Under the pieces are notes generated by a model. It worked only from the letters and a program-made list of their open reading frames with translations, was not told the origin of the DNA and did not search any database. A program made the translations under genes and the position numbers. Below are positions 30,549 to 37,101 of a stretch of DNA of 37,101 nt, in pieces. The stretch is from Ilumatobacter sp. (lineage in GTDB: Bacteria > Actinomycetota > Acidimicrobiia > Acidimicrobiales > Ilumatobacteraceae). The stretch spans positions 1 through 37,101 of the forward strand of contig JABJAB010000012.1 of the NCBI GenBank assembly GCA_018666235.1, written 5' to 3'. Numbering within the stretch: the stretch's first letter is position 1; the number at the start of each line of letters is the position of its first letter.

Positions 30549-31334
30549 ATGACACAGGCCGCCATCGCCGCACTCCAGACTGAGGTCAACCGAGCAAAGG
30601 GGATCTTCGCGTCCCTCTCCCCCGATGAGTGGGAAGCGGCCAGTGGTTGCGGTGGGTGGCGCGTGCAAGACGTTGCCCAGCACATGGCTGCCGTCTTTCA
30701 GCAGATCGCCGCGCCCGAAACAATCGACGTCGGTGACAGCGGAAAGTCCGAGATGGCCGCCGAGGTGCCGGTGGGCGACCGCCGCGACTGGACCGCTGAG
30801 CAGGTGTCCGCCGCCTATGACGAGTGGAGCGAGAAGGGCGTCGCTGCTCTTGCTGCCCTGCAAGAACCGCCGACCGCCGACATGGTCGTGCCGATCAGCG
30901 ACCTTGGGACGCACCCGCTCCACATCTTGGCCAATGCCATCGTCTTCGATCACTACTGCCATCTGCGTCACGACATCGGCGCTGCCGTCGAGCGTGCCTC
31001 GATCCTGCCGCGCGACCCAGACGCGCTGCATGCAACGGTCGAGTGGATGCTGGCGGGCCTCCCACAGATGTGTGCCGCCGAGCTCGGGGCTGGGCCTGAC
31101 CAACCGGTCAACATTGTGTTCGACGGGCCAGGTGCGAACAGCTTCTGCCTGTCACCGGGCCCCGACGGTTGGACCGTTGCGAATCATTGTGATGACGATG
31201 CGCCGGTCGTCAAGACCACGGCACATGACTTCGTCTCGTGGGGAACCAAGCGCACCGATTGGCGTGGCTCGACCACGGGTGATGTCGGCAACGTCAACGT
31301 GCAGCAGGTGCTTGACGCAATCAACATCATCTGA
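30549..31334 (+). CDS. Maleylpyruvate-isomerase/DinB-like protein, probably mycothiol-dependent
   Basis: The 261-residue protein matches the MDMPI N-terminal (DinB-like four-helix) family. It has the helix SLSPDEWEAASGCGGWRVQDVAQHMAAV, where a metal-binding His is expected, and NAIVFDHYCHLRHDI, which supplies further His ligands. A smaller C-terminal domain (VNIVFDGPGANSFCLSPG to the end) resembles the SCP2-like or MDMPI C-terminal fold. Characterised members use mycothiol as cofactor or substrate in isomerase or S-transfer reactions. The true substrate here is unknown. ATG 30549 is preferred; in-frame ATG 30537 overlaps the hexamer. Confidence 0.82.
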   Translation: MTQAAIAALQTEVNRAKGIFASLSPDEWEAASGCGGWRVQDVAQHMAAVFQQIAAPETIDVGDSGKSEMAAEVPVGDRRDWTAEQVSAAYDEWSEKGVAALAALQEPPTADMVVPISDLGTHPLHILANAIVFDHYCHLRHDIGAAVERASILPRDPDALHATVEWMLAGLPQMCAAELGAGPDQPVNIVFDGPGANSFCLSPGPDGWTVANHCDDDAPVVKTTAHDFVSWGTKRTDWRGSTTGDVGNVNVQQVLDAINII

Positions 31335-31361
31335 CGATCTGTCGACTGGGTGGGCGCTTGA

Positions 31362-32090
31362 TCAGTTTGTGAGGCGTCGGGTGAGTTCGACGTAGACCTC
31401 ATCACCGGCGAGCGCGGTGAGTTCGTCGCGCAGGGAGTCGATGACTTGCTCGCTGCCGCTGTACGCCTCACCGCCGTCGGACCGCTCAGTGCAGCACCAG
31501 GCCATCGTCTCACCGTGCGTGCTCCAGTCGGCGCGACTCCAACGACGCACGGTTGCCGTCTCGGTGTCGGCATCGACCTCTTCCCAGTCGATGCGCAGCG
31601 GAAGCTGCCAGCAGACCGAGGGCTTCCATTCGGTCGGTGACTCCGCGGACTCGAGTGCAGCGATGTGCAGCGCGCAGCCCTCGCCCCCGTCGAAGCCGGG
31701 CCGATTGAGAAAGATGCACGCACCGTCGACGACGCGAGTGTGGGTGCGGCCGTCGTCGCCGTAGATGCTGAGTGCGCCCGGGGTGCTCTCGGGATCGTGT
31801 GCGGCGTCGAAGAACTGGAAGTTGGATGATGCGAGCATCGCCGCATAGGCCTGCACCTGCATTGCCTCATTTTGACCGGCCGGGCCGTCGCCGAAGTGAG
31901 CACCCAGTGAGCAGCAGCCTTGGTTCAACTCGGTCGCGTCTTCTTGCAAGATGCCCTTGCAGCCGTTGCCGAACAGACACGTCCAGTTCGATGTGAGGAA
32001 CTCGCGCTCAAAGCGCCAGACGGTGTCGCCCCGATCGATCTCAATGAAGGGGTCATTCGCGCCCGAATCATTCATGCCTGAGTCACTCAT
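31362..32090 (-). CDS. Cysteine-rich protein, possibly metal-binding
   Basis: I do not recognise this 242-residue protein with certainty. Its N-terminal part has C38-x5-C44 and the pair C59-C60 (WTCLFGNGC, GCCSLGAHF), with later Cys in GACIFLNRP, GEGCALH, SVCWQLP and WCCTERS. The CC pair and spacing recall YkgJ/DUF3109-type putative zinc- or iron-chelating proteins. It starts 5 nt after the stop of the anchored extracytoplasmic protein gene on the same strand, so the two are probably co-transcribed. No signal peptide is seen, suggesting a cytoplasmic protein. Confidence 0.72.
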   Translation of the reverse strand: MSDSGMNDSGANDPFIEIDRGDTVWRFEREFLTSNWTCLFGNGCKGILQEDATELNQGCCSLGAHFGDGPAGQNEAMQVQAYAAMLASSNFQFFDAAHDPESTPGALSIYGDDGRTHTRVVDGACIFLNRPGFDGGEGCALHIAALESAESPTEWKPSVCWQLPLRIDWEEVDADTETATVRRWSRADWSTHGETMAWCCTERSDGGEAYSGSEQVIDSLRDELTALAGDEVYVELTRRLTN

Positions 32091-32095
32091 GTGGG

Positions 32096-33610
32096 TCAGA
32101 GCTCCGCGAAGAAGATCTGGCGGCCACTGCGTCCGACGTCCACCGGCTCGATCGCGTCTGCATCGTCGGTCGGGTTCGCGGTGACCCGCGGAAGAAGTTC
32201 GAGGCGGTTAGCCCGTTCCACGCCGATCGTTCCGCCGTCGGGTGAGATGGCGATGACATCACCGACGAGAGTCACTGGGCTCACTGCCTCAGCGGTGAGC
32301 GAGAGATAGCCGGCCGATGTTGGAACGATTGGTTGGCATCCGTCGACGGTGCCAAGCACGTCAGAGCTGGCCAACGCTTCGGCTCCGACCGTTCCCGTCT
32401 CGAAGTCGATCACTGCAAGCTCGCCGGCAGTTTCGCGCTCCACGGTCAGGCAGGTCGTACGACGTGGAGCGAGTTCGTCGACGCCCGACGTTGTGGGTCG
32501 AGCGCCAGGCAATTCCGTGACGATCGTGCCGTCCGCGTCGATCAACGCAGTGCCGAGTTCACCGACCACGACGAGACGGTCGCCGCGGGTGGCCACGTCG
32601 CCGAACTCAACTGTTCCGATCGACAGGCTGCCGAGTTCGGTGATGTCACCGTCGCTGAGTGCGAGCCCGAGCACGTCACCGTCGATGCCGACGAGGATGA
32701 CCCTGTCACTGCTGATCATGCCCGCGCGGACCGAGGAGGTGCGGGCGGACACGCCCGGCTCACCTGCGTGGTCGAATACTGCGACGTTGGCGTTGGTTCC
32801 GACGTTGACCGCCGTGACGACGATGTCGTTGTTGACCGCGAGCGCAAGGCCAGGGAAGAAGGACGGTCCGTTCCGATCGAAGGAGAAGAGAACGCTTTGA
32901 AAGTTGCCGGTGTCCGTGACGAGGACGTGGCGTCCATCCGGTTCAGTTCGTGCGTTGGCGAGGTCGTAGCGCGCGCCAGGAACTGGGTCAGTGGCCAACG
33001 TGTCAATGACTTCGCCGGTCGGGCCGTGCACCATGACCAGCCGTTCCGATGATGTGTTCTGGGCGACAACGGTCTGCGCGCTCCCCGAGGGCCTGAGCAA
33101 CGTGCCGGTGGACGCGATCTCGACGGTGGTGACGTCATCGGCAATCGTGATCTCGGCTTCAGCGTCGAGCGGCACGACAGCCAACGCATCGGCATCGACG
33201 CTGATCAGCGTGCTACCGATGACCTCGGTGTCGGCCAGTGACGAGAGCCCGAAGCGGAAGCGGTTGGTCTCCTCACCCTGTGCATTGGTGACGACGACGG
33301 TGCCCGAGTTGTTGTCGACCGTGACCACGTTGTTCCAGTCGGCGTTGCCAAAGCCTGACCCAGATCCGCTGTCGTCGCTGCCGATGATGCGACCGACCAG
33401 GACGGCCGCGACCGCAATGACCGCGACCACCAGGGCGACGACGATTGCGCGTCGCGCGAGATAGTTCGGGCCATGCCAATCATCGTCGTCACTGTCCCAC
33501 ACCGTTTTCTCGGCGGAGCCCGGGCCACCGGGGTCGGTGCGGCGTCTGCTGCGATCGACATCGGGCAGTCCGCCGCCATCGTCGAAAATCGGCGGACGCG
33601 AGTCGGACAT
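32096..33610 (-). CDS. Membrane-anchored extracytoplasmic protein, probable beta-propeller
   Basis: The 504-residue protein has an acidic, Arg-rich cytoplasmic N terminus (about residues 1-52), one membrane helix (IVVALVVAVIAVAAVLVG, about 55-73), a Ser/Gly linker, and a roughly 400-residue beta-rich domain outside. Repeated strand motifs such as GTVVVTNAQGEE, RLVMVHGPTGEVIDTL, GRHVLVTDTGNF, DRLVVVGELGTALIDADG and LAVIDFETGTVG suggest a WD40/PQQ-like propeller. No catalytic motif is visible, so a binding or sensing role is likely. Start ATG 33610 is preceded by TACGAT at 8 nt. It is divergent, by only 34 bp, from the zinc-ribbon gene. Confidence 0.82.
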   Translation of the reverse strand: MSDSRPPIFDDGGGLPDVDRSRRRTDPGGPGSAEKTVWDSDDDDWHGPNYLARRAIVVALVVAVIAVAAVLVGRIIGSDDSGSGSGFGNADWNNVVTVDNNSGTVVVTNAQGEETNRFRFGLSSLADTEVIGSTLISVDADALAVVPLDAEAEITIADDVTTVEIASTGTLLRPSGSAQTVVAQNTSSERLVMVHGPTGEVIDTLATDPVPGARYDLANARTEPDGRHVLVTDTGNFQSVLFSFDRNGPSFFPGLALAVNNDIVVTAVNVGTNANVAVFDHAGEPGVSARTSSVRAGMISSDRVILVGIDGDVLGLALSDGDITELGSLSIGTVEFGDVATRGDRLVVVGELGTALIDADGTIVTELPGARPTTSGVDELAPRRTTCLTVERETAGELAVIDFETGTVGAEALASSDVLGTVDGCQPIVPTSAGYLSLTAEAVSPVTLVGDVIAISPDGGTIGVERANRLELLPRVTANPTDDADAIEPVDVGRSGRQIFFAEL

Positions 33611-33618
33611 CGCTCTGG

Positions 33619-33624
33619 ATCGTA
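33619..33624 (-). promoter_or_regulatory. -10 hexamer for the propeller gene
   Basis: TACGAT (minus strand) ends 8 nt before ATG 33610, and just 7 bp separate it from the opposing hexamer. Confidence 0.55.
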
Positions 33625-33631
33625 CGCGTTG

Positions 33632-33637
33632 TAACGT
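33632..33637 (+). promoter_or_regulatory. -10 hexamer for the zinc-ribbon gene
   Basis: TAACGT ends 7 nt before ATG 33645. A purine-rich CGGAGGA lies directly against the ATG, too close for a normal ribosome site. Confidence 0.55.
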
Positions 33638-33644
33638 CGGAGGA

Positions 33645-33824
33645 ATGGAGTTTGCGTGCCCGCGTTGTCAATCGACCGTCACCGAGGACTTTTACGGGCC
33701 CTGCGACGAGTGTCGCGGTGTACTCCGCGCAACGATTCGATCCGACGCCCGTGACGTCGCGTTGGCCGAGTACGAGCCGAAGATGAACGTGACTCCGAAC
33801 GCCGTCGCGTTGAAAGACGACTGA
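33645..33824 (+). CDS. 59-residue zinc-ribbon microprotein
   Basis: The small protein starts MEFACPRCQS and has two Cys pairs, C5-x2-C8 and C20-x2-C23 (CPRC, CDEC), the layout of a zinc ribbon. The rest is a hydrophilic helix-forming region ending in VALKDD. Such short ribbon proteins are common in actinobacteria as RNA- or ribosome-associated or regulatory factors; no specific role can be given. ATG 33645 is chosen because TAACGT lies 7 nt upstream; the longer in-frame extension (from 33537) would run through the opposite promoter. It sits 127 bp before tRNA-Ala. Confidence 0.72.
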   Translation: MEFACPRCQSTVTEDFYGPCDECRGVLRATIRSDARDVALAEYEPKMNVTPNAVALKDD

Positions 33825-33933
33825 CGCAGACACCGAGGATGAACGATCTCGGTGCGCTCAGCTCAGCATTCCGCGGCATATCGCCCCGAGATTGCCGCCG
33901 AAACGTCGCGGGTGGGAGATCGTGTGGGGCCGC

Positions 33934-33939
33934 TATCGT
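33934..33939 (+). promoter_or_regulatory. -10 hexamer for tRNA-Ala
   Basis: TATCGT ends 12 nt before the mature tRNA 5' end, the same distance as the hexamer of tRNA-Ile. Confidence 0.5.
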
Positions 33940-33951
33940 GTGGGTGCCTCT

Positions 33952-34027
33952 GGGGACGTAGCTCAGTTGGCAGAGCACTTGCTTTGCAAGCAAGATGTCG
34001 TGGGTTCGATTCCCATCGTCTCCACCA
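33952..34027 (+). tRNA. tRNA-Ala (anticodon TGC)
   Basis: The cloverleaf is complete: acceptor GGGGACG/CGTCTCC containing the alanine identity pair G3-U70, D arm GCTC...GAGC, anticodon stem CTTGC/GCAAG with loop TTTGCAA (anticodon TGC), and T arm GTGGG TTCGATT CCCAT. The discriminator A is at 34024, and the CCA tail is encoded at 34025-34027, unlike tRNA-Ile in this window. A terminator follows at once. Confidence 0.97.
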
Positions 34028-34029
34028 TC

Positions 34030-34064
34030 AAAGCCCCTGGTCGCAACGCTGCCAGGGGCTTTTT
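34030..34064 (+). terminator. Intrinsic terminator after tRNA-Ala
   Basis: An 11-bp stem AAAGCCCCTGG / CCAGGGGCTTT with an 11-nt loop ends in five T. On the minus strand its A-rich 5' arm (AAAGCCCC reads AAAGCCCC again in reverse complement) could also stop the convergent nitroreductase transcript, so it may be bidirectional. Confidence 0.9.
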
Positions 34065-34090
34065 GGTTCACGGTGTCGTCAACGTGGGAC

Positions 34091-35242
34091 TCAGATTGCC
34101 GCTTCGACCGTTCTCTTCACGCCGGCCACCACCTGCAGCATCGCCGTGTGCTGAGTGCGCACCCGCCGGTTGATGATGCGGTCTTCCTTGTCGGGCATCG
34201 ACTCGATCGCCATCGTGAGGCCTGATGGCCCAGGACCGAGGATCATCGAGTAGCGCAACCGTGTGTTCGAGCCCGTCGACTCGAGATCGAATCGCCATCG
34301 TGCCCCAGGGTTGCCAACGTCTGAGGTCCGCCAACCGAACGACACGTTCTCGTCGAACGTGTCGATGAACGATGGGACCTTGAACTCGCCGAACGCATCG
34401 TTGTGGTTGGTGCCGACGAATGACGACCCCACACCGATCGGCGCGTCAGCGTCGACCCATTCTGCGCCCTGGAACTCTGGCGAATAGGCGGCCGACAGGT
34501 TGATGTCGGTGATCACCGGCCAGATGGCGGAGGGCGGAGCGTCGATGTCGATCTCGGCAATCGTGCCCGGGCCATCAGCCAGACGCACGGGATCGCTCGG
34601 ACCCGACTCGAAGGTACGTTCGAAGCTGTCGAAGTACGTCACCGACCGCGCAGGATGACGCGGCGCAGGGGAAAAATCGGTGCCCTTGGTCCAGGCGACC
34701 GGGAACATCGCGATCTCGGTCATGTGGTCGGGGATGCCGAGCAGCTCCTTGACGGCATCTTGCTCGGCGAGCACGGCCGTGACCCACGCTGTGCCAAGAC
34801 CGCGCGCCCGCAGCGCCACACAGAAACTCCAGCCGGCCTGAATGACTGAGTCGAAGAGGCCAGGTCGACCACTGTCGTCGTGTCGTCCGATGATCGTAGG
34901 AATCACGATTGCGGGAACTTCTGCAAGATGTTCTGCGAGGTGGGCGGCGGAGGCCATGTTGCGTTCTTGCGGGTGACCACTTCCGGCGAGTCGATTGGCG
35001 GCGCTGACCATCCATTGCCCGGCGCCGCGCTGGTAGATCTCGGCGAGACCTTCCTTGATCTTCGGGTCGCGGACAAGGAGCCAGCGTCGGCTCGACAGAT
35101 TGCCACCCGTCGGCGCTTGCTCGGCGACGTCGATGCAGTCGAGGATGATCTGCTGGTCAACCTCGCGTTCGAGGTCGAGTCGTCGTCGTACCGCCCGTGT
35201 GGTGCTGAGCGCGTGGTCGACCGAGGCAACATCGATGTCCAT
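34091..35242 (-). CDS. Nitroreductase-SRPBCC fusion protein
   Basis: The 383-residue product joins two domains. The N-terminal ~205 residues form an FMN-dependent nitroreductase fold: STTRAVRRRLDL, AEQAPTGGNLSSRRWLLV, LFDSVIQAGWSFCVALRARGLGTAW and LLGIPDHMTEIAMFPVAW. Residues about 225-375 form an SRPBCC (START/polyketide-cyclase-like) domain: GTIAEIDIDAPPSAIWPVITDI, PEFQGAEWVD, GSSFVGTNHNDAFGEF and RWRFDLESTGSNTRLRYSM. SRPBCC domains bind hydrophobic ligands, so the fusion may present a lipid or polyketide-like substrate to the flavin. ATG 35242 is chosen from the domain start. CAAGCT lies 6 nt upstream (a weak -10), and GAAGAG abuts the ATG. It is divergent from the nitrilase. Confidence 0.87.
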   Translation of the reverse strand: MDIDVASVDHALSTTRAVRRRLDLEREVDQQIILDCIDVAEQAPTGGNLSSRRWLLVRDPKIKEGLAEIYQRGAGQWMVSAANRLAGSGHPQERNMASAAHLAEHLAEVPAIVIPTIIGRHDDSGRPGLFDSVIQAGWSFCVALRARGLGTAWVTAVLAEQDAVKELLGIPDHMTEIAMFPVAWTKGTDFSPAPRHPARSVTYFDSFERTFESGPSDPVRLADGPGTIAEIDIDAPPSAIWPVITDINLSAAYSPEFQGAEWVDADAPIGVGSSFVGTNHNDAFGEFKVPSFIDTFDENVSFGWRTSDVGNPGARWRFDLESTGSNTRLRYSMILGPGPSGLTMAIESMPDKEDRIINRRVRTQHTAMLQVVAGVKRTVEAAI

Positions 35243-35248
35243 CTCTTC

Positions 35249-35254
35249 AGCTTG
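35249..35254 (-). promoter_or_regulatory. Weak -10-like hexamer for the nitroreductase fusion
   Basis: CAAGCT (minus strand) ends 6 nt before ATG 35242. It fits only a relaxed CANNNT pattern. Confidence 0.3.
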
Positions 35255-35284
35255 GCATTGACAGTCTGCCGGTGTCGACCTCGC

Positions 35285-35290
35285 TAGGTT
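35285..35290 (+). promoter_or_regulatory. -10 hexamer for the nitrilase gene
   Basis: TAGGTT ends 8 nt before ATG 35299. A perfect TTGACA at 35258-35263 lies 21 nt upstream, somewhat far for a -35. Confidence 0.5.
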
Positions 35291-35298
35291 CGCGACTG

Positions 35299-36240
35299 AT
35301 GAGAGTCGCCGCAGCACAACTCGCACCCGTGTTCATGAACCGGGCGGCGACGCTCGACAAGGTGCTCGACACTCTCGGCGAAGCCGCGGCCAACGGTGCC
35401 CAGCTTGTTGCCTTCCCCGAGACCTTTGTCCCTGGTTATCCCGCGTGGGCTGACTTCACCGATGCCTCCACGTTCAACGACGCCGATCAGAAAGCCGCCT
35501 ACGCGATCTATCTCGACAATGCGGTCGACATCGCCCGCGGCGATCTCGACACGGTGGTGTCCGTGGCGAGCCAGCTTGGGATCTTCGTCTACCTGGGCGT
35601 CGCCGAACGTTCTGAGTCGGGCGGCTCGATCTATTGCTCGCTCGTTGCGATCGACCCTGCGGTCGGCATCGTCAGCGTGCACCGCAAGCTCAAACCCACC
35701 TACGGAGAACGAATGATGTGGGCTGACGGCGACGGCAACGGACTGCGTGTCCACGATGTGGCCGTCGACGAAGGGACCGTGCGCGTCTCCGGTCTCAACT
35801 GCTGGGAGAATTGGATGCCGCTCACTCGGGCGGCGATGTGGGCCCAGGGTCCGCAGGTGCACATCGCGACGTGGCCAGGATCACCCGAGACGTCTGGTGA
35901 CATCAGCCGCTTCGTCGCTCGCGAAGGTCGCGTTTTTGTCGTGAGCGCGGGCGCCGTGCTGCGCGAGGCGGACATTTCCGCCGACTTTCCGTTGCTCGGG
36001 CAGATGCTCGAAGTCGGTACTCGATGGGCGAGCGGCGGAAGCATCATCGTCGGACCCGACGGCACGACGATCACCGAGGCCGACAAGCACTCCGAGACGA
36101 TCATCTACGCCGACCTTGATCGCGGGCAGGTCCGCGCTGAACGCCAGAACTTCGATCCGGCGGGCCACTACTCGCGGCCCGACGTCCTCCAACTCGCCGT
36201 CGACCGCTCCCGCCGCGCCCCGGTCACCTTCACTGACTGA
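35299..36240 (+). CDS. Nitrilase-family carbon-nitrogen hydrolase
   Basis: The 313-residue protein has the Glu-Lys-Cys triad of the nitrilase superfamily: E41 in FPETFVPGYPAW, K130 in HRKLKPTYGERMMW and C168 in GLNCWENWMPL. The motifs FVPGYP and CWENWMPL are those of branch 1 (true nitrilases and cyanide-type hydrolases) rather than amidases, so a nitrile is the likely substrate and a carboxylic acid plus ammonia the products. Branch 1 enzymes form spirals of subunits. ATG 35299 is preferred over the in-frame GTG at 35272 because of TAGGTT at 8 nt. The next gene, a class V PLP enzyme, follows after about 46 bp with its own promoter. Confidence 0.9.
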   Translation: MRVAAAQLAPVFMNRAATLDKVLDTLGEAAANGAQLVAFPETFVPGYPAWADFTDASTFNDADQKAAYAIYLDNAVDIARGDLDTVVSVASQLGIFVYLGVAERSESGGSIYCSLVAIDPAVGIVSVHRKLKPTYGERMMWADGDGNGLRVHDVAVDEGTVRVSGLNCWENWMPLTRAAMWAQGPQVHIATWPGSPETSGDISRFVAREGRVFVVSAGAVLREADISADFPLLGQMLEVGTRWASGGSIIVGPDGTTITEADKHSETIIYADLDRGQVRAERQNFDPAGHYSRPDVLQLAVDRSRRAPVTFTD

Positions 36241-36274
36241 TCGTGTACGAAATGCCTCAGGGCACGGCGCAGGG

Positions 36275-36280
36275 TACGTT
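36275..36280 (+). promoter_or_regulatory. -10 hexamer for the terminal PLP gene
   Basis: TACGTT ends 6 nt before GTG 36287. Confidence 0.55.
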
Positions 36281-36286
36281 GATTGG

Positions 36287-37101
36287 GTGACTGATGTGAT
36301 CGATCTCAACTGGGTCCGGAGCCAGTTTCCTGCCTTCGCTCAATCGATCAATGACGGACAGTCTTTTTTCGACAATGCCGGTGGATCGTTTGCCTGCCGC
36401 CAAACCATCGATGCCCTGACCAGCTACTACACCGAAACCAAGGTGCAGCCCTACGCCGGATTCGCCTCGTCGAAGCGTGCCGGCGAGGAGATGGACCGAT
36501 CCCGTGCCCGCTGGGCTGAAGCGCTTGGCGTCGCGAGTCCCGAAATTGTGTTCGGGCCATCGACGTCGATGAACACGTTCGTGTTGGCCGATGCGTTTGG
36601 GCAGATCCTCGGACCCGACGACGAGGTCATTGTCACCAACCAAGATCACGAGGCGAACACGGGTGTGGTTCGACGGATGGCCTCACGTCTCGGTCTGACG
36701 ATGCACGAGTGGCGCATGGACCCGGCAACGGGACTGCTCGACATCGAGGAGTTCGAGGCCCTGATCACACCCCGGACACGCCTCGTCACGGTGCCTCACG
36801 CGTCGAACATCGTCGGTCAGGAAAATGACATTGCACGGATCACCAAACTTGCTCACGCAGTCGGTGCCCGGGTCATCGTCGACGGTGTGTCGTTCGCTCC
36901 GCACACGATCCCCGACGTGGCAGCGCTTGACGCCGACGTGTACCTGTTCAGCTTGTACAAGACCTACTCCGTGCATCAGGGGCTGATGGTCGTCCGCAAC
37001 GGCCTCCTCGACGAGCTGCCGAATCAGGCCCACTTCTTCAGTGCCGGGTCGCCGGACAAACGGCTGAACCCGGCTGGCCCCGATCACGCCCAGGTCGCTG
37101 C
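36287..37101 (+). CDS. Cysteine-desulfurase-like class V PLP enzyme (3' partial)
   Basis: The frame from GTG 36287 is open to the window end (271 codons visible). It matches the cysteine desulfurase-like TIGR01976 group: WVRSQFPAFAQSI, FFDNAGGSFACRQTIDAL, VFGPSTSMNTFVLADAFG, NQDHEANTGVVRRMA, VTVPHASNIVGQ, VIVDGVSFAPH with the pyridine-contacting Asp, and LFSLYKTYSVHQGLMVV with the Schiff-base Lys (residue 225). This group lacks demonstrated desulfurase activity in many members, and the sulfur-transferring Cys loop would lie beyond the window. The reaction is not assigned. A TACGTT hexamer 6 nt before GTG supports the start. Confidence 0.87.
   Translation, partial: MTDVIDLNWVRSQFPAFAQSINDGQSFFDNAGGSFACRQTIDALTSYYTETKVQPYAGFASSKRAGEEMDRSRARWAEALGVASPEIVFGPSTSMNTFVLADAFGQILGPDDEVIVTNQDHEANTGVVRRMASRLGLTMHEWRMDPATGLLDIEEFEALITPRTRLVTVPHASNIVGQENDIARITKLAHAVGARVIVDGVSFAPHTIPDVAALDADVYLFSLYKTYSVHQGLMVVRNGLLDELPNQAHFFSAGSPDKRLNPAGPDHAQVA

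Noticed and set aside
30437..30685. N-terminal extension of the LLM oxidoreductase
   Set aside because: It crosses the divergent MDMPI promoter and start. The family begins at MRVDMMTGP, preceded by TACGGT.
33537..33644. N-terminal extension of the zinc-ribbon microprotein
   Set aside because: It overlaps the start of the divergent propeller gene and its promoter, while ATG 33645 has a hexamer at 7 nt.
1..37101. CRISPR array, insertion sequence, prophage, toxin-antitoxin or defence cluster
   Set aside because: No regularly spaced repeats, transposase or integrase signatures, phage structural genes or defence-protein motifs were found in any frame.

Overview
The window is high-GC DNA with the conserved actinobacterial origin-proximal gene order: dnaA (5' end cut off by the window), dnaN, recF, a DUF721/DciA gene, gyrB, gyrA, a DUF3566 gene and tRNA-Ile. 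Mycobacteria have the same backbone. Later genes agree with Actinomycetota: mycothione reductase, a mycothiol-dependent MDMPI-type protein and an F420-type LLM oxidoreductase. Protein flavour and gene content remind me of marine or freshwater Acidimicrobiia (Ilumatobacter-like), but that is recollection, not a search result.

Layout. (1) 1-11450 is the replication and topology block, all on the + strand. The dnaA-dnaN gap holds a DnaA-box cluster and is the candidate oriC. Extra to the textbook order are a 229-residue membrane protein between recF and dciA and a TadE-like small protein after gyrA. The block ends with tRNA-Ile(GAT) and a strong intrinsic terminator. (2) 11451-33900 is accessory housekeeping metabolism on alternating strands: a degenerate DnaQ-like exonuclease, an ABM-type protein that seems to start at ATA, a microprotein/Rossmann enzyme/hydrolase operon, a PRC-MgtE_N-CBS plus DUF1003 pair, DUF389, a molybdopterin oxidoreductase, a histidine phosphatase, a NUDIX hydrolase, mycothione reductase, a class V PLP enzyme, an MFS transporter, a YdbS/YdbT-like pair, a lactone oxidase, an LLM oxidoreductase, an MDMPI protein, a Cys-rich protein, an anchored extracytoplasmic protein and a zinc-ribbon microprotein. 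(3) 33952-34064 is tRNA-Ala(TGC) with its terminator. tRNA-Ile and tRNA-Ala, neighbours in many relatives, are 22.5 kb apart here. (4) 34091-37101 has a nitroreductase-SRPBCC fusion, a nitrilase and a class V PLP enzyme cut by the window end.

The most striking window-wide pattern is regulatory. Most genes that begin a transcription unit have a TANNNT (sometimes CANNNT) hexamer whose last base lies 6-8 nt before the start codon, and no Shine-Dalgarno. This is the layout of leaderless mRNAs. A minority (dnaN, the membrane protein after recF, the TadE-like gene, the ABM gene) have clear Shine-Dalgarno sequences instead. I used this rule to choose starts, often shortening the longest open frame.

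I see no CRISPR array, insertion sequence, prophage, toxin-antitoxin pair or recognisable defence island. The notable points are the leaderless architecture, the apparent ATA start, the exonuclease that has lost its catalytic residues, the unusual GyrA quinolone-site residue, the fused nitroreductase and several very tight gene junctions.
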